Shown here in pieces: positions 1 through 11,200 of a stretch of 64,000 nt of DNA (position 1 is the stretch's first letter; the number at the start of each line of letters is the position of its first letter). The translations under genes and the position numbers were made by a program. Source of the stretch: Coprinopsis marcescibilis (Eukaryota > Basidiomycota > Agaricomycetes > Agaricales > Psathyrellaceae); the NCBI GenBank assembly GCA_004369085.1, contig ML210167.1, positions 81,253 through 145,252 of the forward strand, in the 5' to 3' direction. The notes below the pieces were generated by a model. The model was not told the origin of the DNA, searched no databases, and was given only the letters and a program-made list of their open reading frames with translations.

Positions 1-194
1 AAGCCATCGGTGACGTGGAGCCAGCGCCAGTTGGCGTCGAGGGTGATCTGACCGTTGCTGTTGGTGGTGCAGCCGCTACGAGTACATTTTTGGAAAGGGA
101 GGCGAGGATGGGTTTCTGTCACCTCTCTTCCCACTTGTTGGGCACGAGTTAACGCTAAGAAGCAGAGCGAGGCAAGAACTGCTTTTCGAAACAT
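1..194 (-). CDS. cbhI: GH7 cellobiohydrolase, copy 1 (5' part only)
   Basis: Secreted glycoside hydrolase family 7 cellulase, which releases cellobiose from the reducing ends of cellulose chains. Only the first 64 or so residues lie in the window; the rest runs off the left edge. The start at 194 gives a signal peptide ([14 protein letters not shown]...) followed by the mature start [14 protein letters not shown] and the conserved [13 protein letters not shown] segment of GH7. The mature part differs from the two complete copies downstream (FQKCTRSGCTTNSNG here, [16 protein letters not shown] there), while its signal peptide matches copy 2. A TATA-like site lies about 50 nt upstream. Family assignment is firm; whether the gene is intact cannot be seen. 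Confidence 0.93.
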   Translation of the reverse strand, partial: MFRKAVLASLCFLALTRAQQVGREVTETHPRLPFQKCTRSGCTTNSNGQITLDANWRWLHVTDG

Positions 195-244
195 GGCAAG
201 AGATCCTTGGTGTGGTCTGACGGTTTGAGTTGCAAATCCGTCGT

Positions 245-252
245 CTTTATAG
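245..252 (-). promoter_or_regulatory. TATA-like box of GH7 copy 1
   Basis: Reads CTATAAAG on the minus strand, about 50 nt upstream of the ATG at 194. The other two GH7 genes have a TATAAAA element at nearly the same distance. Recognised by eye only. Confidence 0.55.
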
Positions 253-1937
253 TCTTCATGCGAGTGGAATGGCGGATAAAGCCCGGCCACTGCCTTAGAA
301 AAAGATGCTGCGTTTTCATGCACCTTTCTTTCAGCGATTCTTGGACAGTTTGAGGGGCCACCATTGCCTGCGGAGATACCTATGTGAACCTAAGTCATGA
401 GATCGCGCAGAGTCCGATTCTAATTCTCCAATCAAAAACCAAGCCGATTTCAACTCCGTTGTTGCGGAGTGTGAACGTTTCTGCTCGCGGCTCAGCCCCA
501 CTGCTTTCTCCCATCCTGTCGAGCACCAAGGCTAGTGATATCGCTCAGTGTACATCCTCTGTGGTCCTTATCGAAACACCAGCTTCAATCTACGTCTCAG
601 CACGACACGGAGCCCATGCACATGGCAGAATTCTGAAGCGGGATAACTGCGTTGGTACGCCAATCCCTCATAGATCTCATTTCTTACAACGGTACATTGA
701 CAGTATCGTTGCCTCGCAGTGGGCCATTTGAAAGCTTGCCGAACTCATATCTCGATCTCGTCCGCCAATACATACGGCACCTCTACTGTGAATGCTGTCA
801 GCTCCGACAGGCAGATCTGGACTTGGTGTAAATGTGGGGAAATCGTCGGGATCTCCCATTCGAAGGGCACCGTTTCCTATTTAGTTTGACTTCCCCGCTT
901 CTGAGGTCGTGTGTTCACCCCACACACAGAGAGTAACAAGATCAACCAGATATAGCTACCGAAAACGCCCCGCTTTCAATTGCAAGACTTGATCTTCATC
1001 TAGATTCGACGCTCAACCGGTAGAATGAATCGATTCAGCTGTGCTGTCCGAAGAAAGAATTGGCATATAGATCCCACCCTCAATATATCTGTTTTAGGTT
1101 CTCGCCACTACACGGCCTTTTCATTTAAATATTATCATGCTTTGCAGGATAACGACCTAGCAGTCGTGGTAGACGATAACCGATAGCGTCCAACGTGTTC
1201 AGAAACACATGGCCATGTACAGGCTTTCAGAACTCAGTACTCAGTCTCCGTCCTCGTAGTTTCCCTACAGTAAAAGTAGGTCGCTGCTAGGGAAAACATA
1301 GCTCCAGTGCATCATTCTGATTCCCATAAAACTCTAACGTGAACTGAGGCAAGATTCAACGATTTGTACAATCATGAGATCTAGACTTTGAGATGCAAGG
1401 GAAGGAAGGACGTACTCCCTTAGGGCTCCGCTTGGAAGTATCTTATATCCATAGTGATTCTATATCAAAAAGAAACTTCAGTTGACGTTCGGGCATGCTT
1501 ATAGGAATAACCATTTGTGCAAGCCGTTGAGGAGAAGAATTCCGGTTCAACGGCCGTGTATCAAATGCTTGGCTTGTCGGGCTTAAACATTTAAACACTG
1601 AAGCGCCTGAGAGTGAATGGAAATGGAAATGGAAATCTCTAATGAAGACAAGTAATGGGGCATCCCATGCGCACCTGTTTTGGGCTTCGAATATCGTATA
1701 CTAGTATCGATATTTTTGACTATCAGGTAGACTTCTGGCTGTCTATTGAAAGGAAGCAAACTCCCCGACGTGCACGATTCATGCCTTTTGAATAATAGGC
1801 GCCTGAACAAACATGGAACACATGAAAAGGCTTGTAAATTTTGACTCTTTTAAAATACACATACATGGGGCCAGCGCGTTTAACGTTTAACAGAGCAGGA
1901 GAGTACAATCATACATTGACGAACGATAGCAAGTATC
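253..1937. other. Intergenic region between GH7 copies 1 and 2
   Basis: About 1.7 kb with no convincing gene on either strand. It holds the upstream region of copy 1 and the 3' flank of copy 2. The open frames present are short, lack domain-like composition and do not join by plausible splices. A short (ATGGAA)3 microsatellite lies at 1617-1636. Confidence 0.6.
1617..1636. repeat. (ATGGAA)3 microsatellite
   Basis: Three perfect hexamer units plus a partial fourth, in the 3' flank of GH7 copy 2. Confidence 0.8.
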
Positions 1938-3374
1938 TTAACGGCCAGTGAAGGTAGTACCGATGTCTCCAACCTTGATGTTAGAGAAGACGACCTGCGA
2001 ATCGGCGTTGTTCTGCTCAGTGTCTTTTGGCGAACCACCGGTGGTGGGGCAAGTGCCACGGCCAATGCCCGGCTGGTTGGGGTCGGCGTCGACGGGGTAG
2101 CTGCTGTCGAGCCACAACATGTGAGCGGAGTGGTCGTTCCAAATACTGAGGGCAAGGACGTGTCCCTTGGCAAGGGAGCGGCCCATATGCGCAAGGCCAC
2201 CATCACGAGCGAAACTGTTGTTGTCGCCGAAGACGCGCTTCTGGTCAGTGCAGTACTTCTCGGTGATGGAGTCGAAGGGGTCCAGGACTCCAGGGAAGTT
2301 GGTGGGGGGGTTCTGAATGACACGGCCGTCCTGAACATACAAGCGACGGATGTCAACGAGAGTACCGGTGGCGGTGTTGTCGTCGGTGATGAACTGAGTG
2401 ATGACGGTAATCTTCTTGTTGGTGTCGACGGTCTTTCCGGGGCCATAGAACTCGCGGTTGCCCTGTCGGAAAGGATTGTAGTCGCAGCCGTCGGGATCGC
2501 AAACACCCTCATAACGAGGCTGGTTGCATTCCTTGCCAGTGCAGCGGAAGTACCCACCATCATTGGGGGTGTTACAGGGGTGAGGAGTGTATGCGTTAGA
2601 GATCTTGTTGGCCTCCCAAATGTCCATCTCAGCGCAGCAGGCACCGTAGCGACCGGTTCCAGCATTAGGGTCGGTAGGTGAGCCACCCCAGCCCTCTACG
2701 TTTGCCTAAAAATTGAGTTAACAACACAGTGCACAATGCTAGAATGATAGAATTCGTACCTCTCCGTTGATGAACTTCATGTCACGAGGGCACTGCGAAT
2801 CACAGTAGCCAGTTCCGTACTTGGCACCAGCCTTGTTTCCGGAATGTTTGGACAGGCCACCGTCGGCATCCATCTGGATGAAGTAGAGGGCGCCGTTGAT
2901 GCCACAAGGGACCTTGGAGACGTCAACGTCGAAGGTGAACTCTTTGTTGAGGAGGTAGAACATTTCGTATCGAGAGTCGCTGTCCATGAGGTAGACACGA
3001 CCACCGATGTTGGTTCCTTGGCTCTTAGTGAGGAATTTGATGGTTAGAGCATTGCCGTTGGTGCTGATGCCGTATGTTTCACGGTAGTTGGCACCCTCGA
3101 GAGCGCAACGCTGAGAGCACTGCTGACCATTGGCACAAACGGTGGTGTTCCAGGAGTTGCCGGTGTAGCAGTTGGTGTAACCATCCGTGACATGAAGCCA
3201 ACGCCAGTTGGCGTCGAGGGTGATCTGGCCGTTCGACGCAGTTTGGCAACCTCCGCTGCGAGTGCAGCGCTGGAATTGGAGTCGGGGGTGAGTTTCAGTG
3301 ACCTCCCGGCCAACCTGCTGGGTGTGTGTCACGGCAAGGAAACAGAGGGAAGCGAGAACAGCTTTGCGGAACAT
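1938..3374 (-). CDS. cbhI: GH7 cellobiohydrolase, copy 2
   Basis: Secreted GH7 cellobiohydrolase. Exon 1 is 3374-2760 and exon 2 is 2705-1938; the 54-nt intron has GTACG...TTTTTAG borders and the joined frame gives 460 residues. The order is signal peptide [18 protein letters not shown], then the GH7 catalytic domain to the C-terminus. The catalytic motif EMDIWEAN, with nucleophile, assisting Asp and acid/base Glu, begins exon 2. The protein ends ...[10 protein letters not shown] with no linker and no CBM1 cellulose-binding module, so it is a core-only enzyme. Copy 3 is almost identical in the mature protein and has its intron at the same place. A likely TATA box is at 3425-3433. Cellulose-induced, glucose-repressed expression is expected for the family but not shown here. 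Confidence 0.95.
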
Positions 3375-3424
3375 GACGAAAGATTCCCAGTGATTTTGTG
3401 AACCTTTGAGCTGGACTCTGTTAT

Positions 3425-3433
3425 CTTTTTATA
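3425..3433 (-). promoter_or_regulatory. TATA-like box of GH7 copy 2
   Basis: TATAAAAAG on the minus strand, about 50 nt upstream of the ATG at 3374. A CCCGGATTTTC stretch lies just upstream; a similar CCGG-ATATTC stretch precedes copy 3. Confidence 0.55.
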
Positions 3434-4997
3434 CAGCTGAGCATCGGAGAAAATCCGGGCTCCTGTTGTAGCAGACATTACAGGATCTTTTCAGCTCCCA
3501 CAGCTGCACCCATCGTCACTTGTGCTCACAGTTCTTGGTCAGACTACTGGTTGTCATTGGTGGGCTTGACTTGGTTTTTTTTTGATAGGCACCGGAAACG
3601 TTCCACACGATGATTTCCCTTCCTGCGAATGATGCCAAGCCCCCGGTGAATGACCCACCCGGCGTCGGAAATTGAAATTCGTTTGGATATGGCAGAGAAC
3701 TTCAACTGTCGCTGGTGAGGAAACATTCAATGTCCAGGAATCACCTAATCCATGACCGTGACCACTGATTAAGTGTTATCAGCCGGGGTTAACGTCAACA
3801 GACAATGATCGTGTTCAACCCCAAGGTGACTCCACGAATCTCATACTAATATACAGTAGTATGCGGGCAACGGGGGCACCTGGATTTTATACTAACTCTA
3901 GTAGAGAATGCCGCACGCCCTCCAGGTTGACCTCTGCCCCCGCTCGGCGCGCTCCCAACGAAACTCCGCGTCCTGGGAGGACGAGATCTCGGAGCTTCTT
4001 GGGATCGTTCTTCGACGCGCATGACGCGCGAACTCTGAAGAATTGAAGCCTGGTCAATCTGCCTGATTCATGCTCCAAAGCAAGACCCGAAAACGTACCG
4101 CTTCAGCTGCCAGTAGAATCTAGATCGAGATCTTTTCTCATACCTTTCGGGCTATTTAATCGACCAGACTGATATATCTGCTGACAACGTCTTGACCCGA
4201 AGAATTTGCGCACGAACAAGCAGCAACAGAGTACTGTAACACCAGACGCTCGCTCATTTAGATACTACTTACCAACGTATTCAGCAGGACTTGAAGCCCT
4301 TTAAAGTCCGAAACAGGCATTGGAGTTTGTTTACGGATGTAAGCGACAATTTCTCCGGGGTTATGACACCAGGACTTGTTCTGCATTTGTGAGTTTGCAC
4401 TTACTCCTCTTCATGCTACTACGCGGCTAAACGTCGTCAATTGGTGCATATAGATATGCTGAGATGGCAGCTATCTGAAGCTTAGACAGATCTTAAGTGA
4501 AAAGTCCCGACGGAGCGCACATTGCTGAATCGGTACAGTGTACACACACATGAAACGAACATTTGGCTGATCAGCTGATTCACCGCCAAACGGGCGTATG
4601 ACTCTGATCAATCATTGGTATGCCTACCTAGCATATCAAGCAAAAGTTTCCCACCGACAAAGGGGATGTTGAATAGATTCAGCAGCTTGATCCTGCGTTC
4701 CGATCCTTAGCTGTCTTGCGTCGACCGATGTGGTAACCTACCTACCAAATAAGGGGAAGGAGGTGACCCTCGGTGAGTGGCCCCGACTGATAAAAATGCT
4801 TTTTTGCCTGGCTGGTATTCGTATCAGGAATTCGAAAATGTTACGGGAAGTAATGCAACTGAGTGGCGCCATGCTACTGCCATCTTTTCGGTTGACTTAA
4901 ATATCTCAACTGGAATTATGGTGACTGGGCCACAGGAACGAGTTGTATTGCGACGGAGATACAGTTATTACAAAAACGATTATATGCAATGAAGCGT
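3434..4997. other. Intergenic region between GH7 copies 2 and 3
   Basis: About 1.56 kb carrying the promoter of copy 2 and the 3' flank of copy 3. Nothing gene-like was found on either strand. It does not obviously resemble the 253-1937 spacer, so the coding region rather than the spacer is what the copies share. Confidence 0.55.
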
Positions 4998-6436
4998 TTA
5001 GAGACCAGAGAAGGTAGTGCCAATGTCTCCAACCTTGATGTTAGAGAAGACGACCTGCGAATCGGCGTTGTTCTGCTCAGTGTCTTTTGGCGAACCACCA
5101 GTGGTGGGGCAAGTGCCACGGCCAATGCCCGGCTGGTTGGGGTCGGCATCGACGGGGTAGCTGCTGTCGAGCCACAACATGTGGGCGGTGTGGTCGTTCC
5201 AGATACTGAGGGCAAGGACGTGTCCCTTGGCGAGGGAGCGGCCCATATGCGCAAGGCCACCATCACGAGCGAAACTGTTGTTGTCGCCGAAGACACGCTT
5301 CTGGTCAGTGCAGTACTTCTCGGTGATGGAGTCGAAGGGGTCCAGGACTCCAGGGAAGTTGGTGGGGGGGTTCTGGATGACACGGCCGTCCTGAACATAC
5401 AAGCGACGGATGTCAACGAGGGTACCGGTGGCGGTGTTGTCGTTGGTGATGAACTGGGTGATGACGGTAATCTTCTTGTTGGTGTCGACAGTCTTTCCGG
5501 GGCCGTAGAACTCGCGGTTGCCCTGTCGGAAGGGGTTGTAGTCACAACCATCAGGATCGCAAAGGCCTTCATAACGAGGCTGGTTGCACTCCTTGCCAGT
5601 GCAGCGGTGGTAGCCGCCATCGTTGGGGGTGTTGCAGGGGTGAGGCGTATAGGCGTTAGAGATCTTGTTGGCCTCCCAGATATCCATTTCAGCGCAGCAA
5701 GCACCATAGCGACCCGCTCCAGCATTGGGATCGGTGGGTGAGCCACCCCAGCCCTCAACGTTGGCCTGAAAAATAAAATTAACAAAACGGAGCCCAAGGT
5801 TAAAGTAGAAGAATTTCGCACCTCTCCGTTGATGAACTTCATGTCACGAGGGCACTGCGAATCACAGTAGCCAGTTCCGTACTTGGCACCAGCCTTGTTT
5901 CCGGAATGTTTGGACAGGCCACCGTCGGCATCCATCTGGATGAAGTAGAGGGCGCCGTTGATGCCACAAGGGACCTTGGAAACGTCGACGTCGAAGGTGA
6001 ACTCCTTGTTGAGGAGGTAGAACATCTCGTATCGAGAGTCGCTGTCCATGAGGTAGACACGACCACCGATGTTGGTTCCTTGGCTCTTAGTGAGGAATTT
6101 GATGGTCAGAGCATTGCCGTTGGTGCTGATGCCGTATGTTTCGCGGTAGTTGGCACCTTCGAGAGCGCAACGCTGAGAGCACTGCTGACCATTGGCACAA
6201 ACGGTGGTGTTCCAGGAATTGCCGGTGTAGCAGTTGCTGTAGCCATCTGTGACATGGAGCCAACGCCAGTTGGCGTCGAGGGTGATCTGGCCGTTCGACG
6301 CGGTCTGGCAACCGCCACTGCGAGTGCAGCGCTGGAATTGGAGTCGTGGGTGAGTTTCGGTGACCTCCCGGCCAACTTGTTGGCCCCGGGCAAGAGCCAG
6401 GAGCGAAAGAGACGCTATTGCGATTTTTCCAATCAT
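4998..6436 (-). CDS. cbhI: GH7 cellobiohydrolase, copy 3
   Basis: Secreted GH7 cellobiohydrolase, 460 residues. Exon 1 is 6436-5822 and exon 2 is 5765-4998, with a 56-nt intron (GTGCG...CTGAAAG-type borders) at the same codon as in copy 2. The catalytic motif EMDIWEAN is present. The mature protein is nearly identical to copy 2, differing mainly in the last residues (TTFSGL against TTFTGR). The signal peptide [18 protein letters not shown] is a different sequence, while identity resumes abruptly at [16 protein letters not shown]. There is no CBM1. Full-length and apparently functional. The switch at the signal peptide suggests gene conversion or exchange between paralogs. Confidence 0.95.
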
Positions 6437-6487
6437 GGTAGAAACCTAGAGGAGTTGATGGATGGGGTCTCTGGTTGAAAGAGATCA

Positions 6488-6495
6488 GTTTTATA
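6488..6495 (-). promoter_or_regulatory. TATA-like box of GH7 copy 3
   Basis: TATAAAAC on the minus strand, about 52 nt upstream of the ATG at 6436. Just upstream, plus-strand CCGGGG at about 6515 fits the SYGGRG consensus of the carbon-catabolite repressor CreA/Mig1. One such hexamer is weak evidence. Confidence 0.5.
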
Positions 6496-7886
6496 CCCTA
6501 GTGAACGGGGAATATCCGGGGCCATCAGGTGTCCTGTACAACTCGATAGACTGTGTACGACATGCGTGCGCTGCCTGAAGTCCACCTTCTGTCGCTAGTA
6601 GTCGCCTTTCCAATTTCAGCGGATATTCGCCACCGAGGTTGGGATTTGACGTTCAAGTCTTTGCTTGGTTATTGCTGCCTTGATACCGCCAAGCGCTCAT
6701 GATTCTAAGCGGAGTCCAGAAACTTTGTTCGACATCTTATCTTATCTCGTCCTATCGCCTCAACCTGGCGGCTTTGAGCGTCTACCAAGCGTCTACGGAC
6801 AACTTGCGCCATCGAGTTAAATGCGCCATCCGCTGCAAATATACTCCAAGCAAAACTAGCATAGATGTTGATATAATATTCCATTTACCTGGCACAAATA
6901 TCATAACACCAGAGACTGAGATGACCCTGGAGTTTTCTGCAACATTTGGCAGTGGCACTCGAGTACAAAAGTCCAAAGCTTTGCTTTCCAATGTCGCACC
7001 GTCCAAAAAAGATGAGCTTGTTCGAACATCAATTAGCCGTAGTCTGGAGTGCTTGCTAACTTGGAAACTACACAAGGACACGATGATGGGTCACACCTCC
7101 GTCTAAGGGCAAGGGCGACACTGGATCTGACACCAAGATTGAGTTTGGACGATGTGCTTTCATTTCCTAAACTGTGAGTAGTCGTGGCCATCGACCATGA
7201 AAGTGCCCAACGGAGTCAGTTCCATTTCTGGTACTGGCGGGAGACATATGACCAGCAAGATCTTGTCCAAGATGTCTCAGCCGTCCGGCCGTTTCGCGGC
7301 ATCTGTCGATTCAATGCCCGCTCAAGGCATTCAAGATCTCGGCCCAATTGGCATCTTCAGCCAAGGGTTCCTCCCCAGATCTCGTTCTCGGTACCAGATG
7401 GACTACCCCATCCCGAAAACTATCCGAGTCAACAAGAGGACATTCCTTCATGCGGGATCTCCCTAGCATATCTTCCCCAGGAAAAGAAGCGGGTACACCA
7501 ATCCGAGGAATAGGCGGTTGGTATCAGGCGAGACATGTTCATAACCCATGATCCTAATTTCATCGGTCTGCAAAGGTTCTCTTGAAGAAGAAAGATGGTT
7601 CTATTAGCCTCGAGACTTCGAAGGACTGATTAATACACGAATTACACCGAGAAATAAGTTAGGAAACTAAGGGGCTGGTCATTGGATGGCTTAGCTCCAA
7701 TAATTGGTGAAAGCGTAGTGGAGACATCGTGAAATTATCGGAGAAAAAGCACAAATGAAATGGAAGTTACGCGCGAAACAAGAATATTGAGATGGTCCGG
7801 TGGAGGTGAATGCAGGGGAGTGCAGCGTACACAGTGGTGCACACGCGAGGTAACGCTAAGGGGCGGACAATCTTCTCCGAATGCGA
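6496..7886. other. Intergenic region upstream of the GH7 array
   Basis: About 1.4 kb. Some open frames exist on the plus strand (6699-7106 and 7184-7551), but they show no recognisable motif, no supporting splice structure and a composition like noncoding DNA. I see no gene I can support. Confidence 0.5.
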
Positions 7887-9595
7887 CTACGTCCGACAAT
7901 TGACAGATACGAGTTGCCCGCTCGAACGGTCGCCGAATTTGAATATATCTGCATTCTTTTGCTTCTTTTTCCCCGAAGTCTCTGTATCTGTACACATGCG
8001 TTAGAAAGTGTGATTCTCCAAACAGGAAAAGGGAAGACCTTACCATCACTGTCGTTTCCATCATCGAAACTTTGCAAAGTCGGGCCTCCAATTACGAAAG
8101 CTGATAGTTGACGACCATACACCTGATGAATAGGATGTCAAGTTGCGAAATCACACTTCAAAATCGACACTCACGCAGCCTGAATCCAACCCGAATGACC
8201 AACGATTGATGGTAAGCCCCTGCGATGCGAAATGTCCATAGAAAACTGAAGCAGGGTAACATGGCAAATCATGCTTTCGCTTCTTCTCGCCACTTGCTTC
8301 GACGTCCTTGTCTTTCTTCATTTCTCCGTGAAATCCTACACATCGAGTCATTTCTTTATCCCATATCTTGTACCAGTTCTTTCCGTCGGGTTTCCTTGAA
8401 GAAATTTGAGATATGTTGACAAGTAAGTGAAAAATCATCTCACCTCGACACCTTCCCATTCTTAACGCTGCGCATGTTCAGCACCACCCAGGGATTCATG
8501 TTCTGTGGAATTTGGGCCATAACAGCCATTTCCTGTAGCATGCGGAGACGCTCCGTTTTGTTGCCATCTTTTGCCCAATCGGCGGACTCCATTTCCAAAT
8601 TGTTGCGGGTCTTTGGGATGCGAGCCAAAGGCTGCTTGATTGCGTCAAAGTACGGGTACCGTGGGTCGGACGGTAGAAGCCCAGCGTGTACAACAAAGGT
8701 GTGCGCGCTCGGGATATGCAGTCGCAAAGGGAGTCTAAGCAGGTACTGATACCCTGTCTCCGACATGGCCCTCGCAAGTTGGTAGTGCTCCCCAAACAGC
8801 AACCAATCCACTGGCACGAGCTTCCACCATCTCTTGTCGCGTAACCCAAAAGACTGTTTCTCCGAGTCAATGAATTCTTCTGGAGTCAGTTGCTTGTTGT
8901 GTCTGGCGCGCTCCCATTCGTGCTCTACATGTCGCAGCCATCTACACCCTTCGTATGAAGAGCAAATCCACGTTATCCATCCACGCCACTCTATAATCTT
9001 CTGTTCGTGATTACCACGAACGCCCACAACATCGTATTGGGTCATGAACGAGAGGACTGCCAAAGAGTCTTTTATAGACGATTTTGACATGAAATCACCA
9101 GTGTGCACCAGTACATCGACCTTCGAGTCGTACGCCACTGTTGAAAGGAGTTTTCTGCAGGTGCAGGTGAGACCTCGCCCAATATGGGAAGTGATGGAAA
9201 GTATTCACTTGAATGGGTGGATCTTTCCATGGATATCGCCAACGATAATAGTTCTACGCTGGGGCTCGTCTGCGAAAGCGTAAGCTACAAGGTATGTGGA
9301 ACGATCAATGCGGTACCTAAGGGAAATTCTGAGCCAGCAAGAGTTCTAATCGGTCGATAATTGCTGAAGTCCGGGTCCTTCGTCACTGTCGTTGCTATGA
9401 GTGAACAACGTACGATCGTAGCCGGATTGTAAAATACGCACGTTGTTCTTCAATGTTAAACACTCCGTCCAACCTGATTGCAGGTTTCACTGTCTCCCAA
9501 GCTCGACTCGGCCCATCCCAGACACTGCAGGAAAGCATGAACCCGAGAAACGAGGCCAGAACGACATACGCCAGGAATTCACGGACGGGGATCAT
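7887..9595 (-). CDS. PPN2: Ppn2-like calcineurin-type phosphoesterase (endopolyphosphatase family)
   Basis: Membrane-anchored metallophosphoesterase of the PPP superfamily, best matching the yeast vacuolar endopolyphosphatase Ppn2. The start at 9595 gives one N-terminal membrane segment (EFLAYVVLASFLGFMLSCSV). Metal-binding motifs follow in order: GDIHGK, VLVHTGDF, VRGNHEQKI, VVHAGLL and VFYGHFASQGL; the last comes just before GLDSGC and VYGRQLSAFV. The protein ends DRSSGQLVSVNCRT. Exons by eye: 9595-9442, probably a small exon near 9394-9317, then 9284-9209, 9154-8444, 8394-8175, 8122-8044 and 7987-7887. The region 9441-9285 is the least certain. Family is firm; the polyphosphate substrate is inferred from resemblance. 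Confidence 0.8.
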
Positions 9596-9912
9596 GGTGC
9601 TTGCCTGGCCTCTAGAACGGAAGCTCGAGGTGTCGCAGAAGTAGCGGGTTTTCAAGGTCAATGTCTATGCTTGGTGGACATTGGCAGGACTATAAAGTGT
9701 GACTGCGTGACGGCAAGCGGTACTAGGTCTCAAGGTTTTGCTTACATGACGTAACCTACGATGTCTCTTGAATAGAAAGCAGAAAGCTATGCGAAGGCCT
9801 AACAGATCACATCAAATGACATCTTTGCATCGAATTCCAAACTAAATTTACAAACGAGATACTGTGATACATAGAGACGATATTGTGCACTGAGCACCAC
9901 AAACAACGGATT

Positions 9913-11200
9913 CTACATAGATTTCTTCTCGAGCGGTGTCTCGGACACAGACCCCCAGACCAATGTGTCCACCTTCCTCCTTTCTTCCTCCGAGGCGAAC
10001 AGCATCAGTTGGGCGAGCTTGAAGAGGGTCCCAACAGGCGCGAACCTAGCAACTCGACGCTGGTAGGCTGTATATGCTGCTGGGTACTTCTTCTTCGAGA
10101 TTTTCTCTGATAGAGTTGAAGATGCAAAGAAAAGCGCCGACAATCCAATCGCTGGCGATAAGTGGATGAAAGTGGGATACAGAACAAGCTTCAAGACTTC
10201 CGCCAATGGTTTATGGAGGTCAGGTGTAATCAATGACAATGCAATGGTGCGCAAAGGAGGAAGGTCTTCGACCGAGGGGAAGTTTGGCGCAGCGGGCGCA
10301 ACCAAGGGGAACAGAGCAATAACCCACTGGAAGGAAATAAAAAGTCAGCTGGAGAAACTTTCAAAGCTACCGGAAATCACGCACCCAGATTGCTTGCTCA
10401 GCGAAGAAGTTGGGATGACGAGAGTATCTCCATAACCCCTGAGACACGAAACCTCTCTTAGCATCATCCGGGGTCCACTTCAGGCGCGACCCAACCCAAT
10501 GATCATCTGCTCGATATGCCTTGACGTCCTCCTTTCCACCGGACAGGAAGGCATGTTTGTACGCATGGAATGCATTCTGCTGGTTGTCTGCGACTGACTC
10601 TACGCCAATGAGGAAAAGGACTAGTGCTGCCAATGCATAATCTGACGCTGTGAGAGGAGAGTGAGGTTGTTTGACGGCCGTTCGCAGAGGTAACGCAAGC
10701 ATGAGAAGCAATACGTTCTGGATAATGACGATGAAGCCAATGTTGAGAAGTTGAAAAAGGAAGGACGGCATCGAGTTTCGGACAATTGCCCAACGGTAAT
10801 CTTCCTCGCTCCTGTCGACGAACGTCAGTTTAACCCTCAGACGGAATAGATCGGTCGGTACGCACAAATCAAACATCCCTCTCCTCCACGCATTATACGT
10901 TAGGCGACACATCCATATGAATATTACGCCAAACATAAGCAAGGCCCTAGGGCTGTATGAGGTTGCCGTGGCCCATCCAAACTCTTTCGGGGCGTATGGA
11001 AACAGCAGGAAGGGCTGCTCGTTGGGCAAAAGGGGTAAAAATGCGTAGTAAGCTGCATAAATGGTCGGCAAGAACGTCCAAAGACGGTCAACTTGGGAAA
11101 CATTCCCTGTAACCAGAGATGCGACCCAAGTTACGGTCATTGAGAAGACGCAGAACTGAGCAGGCCAGTCCAGAGTCGGCGATATGTCGAGCAGCGTCAT
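9913..11200 (-). CDS. DUF1295 / steroid-oxidoreductase-like multi-pass membrane protein
   Basis: Polytopic membrane protein of the DUF1295 family, related to the C-terminal domain of steroid 5-alpha reductases. Its substrate in fungi is not known to me. Exons 11200-10866, 10811-10385 and 10326-9913 join in frame to 391 residues. Visible features are an N-terminal hydrophobic block, RLTYNAWRRGMFDL, a SEEDYRW segment, several membrane helices, and the family signature GLWRYSRHPNFFAEQAIWW spanning the last intron. That signature is the presumed NADPH-binding region. The tail is basic (EKISKKKYPAAY). It lies downstream of the Ppn2-like gene's promoter on the same strand, with 317 nt between them. 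Confidence 0.85.

Noticed and set aside
4989..5741. 250-codon open frame on the plus strand, antisense to GH7 copy 3 (and a similar one at 2121-2681 antisense to copy 2)
   Set aside because: Its Val/Gly/Asp-rich composition is the mirror of GH7 codon use, and it appears in the same place in both copies because the genes are homologous.
6699..7106. 135-codon open frame upstream of the GH7 array
   Set aside because: No conserved blocks and no promoter or splice support; composition like the surrounding noncoding DNA.
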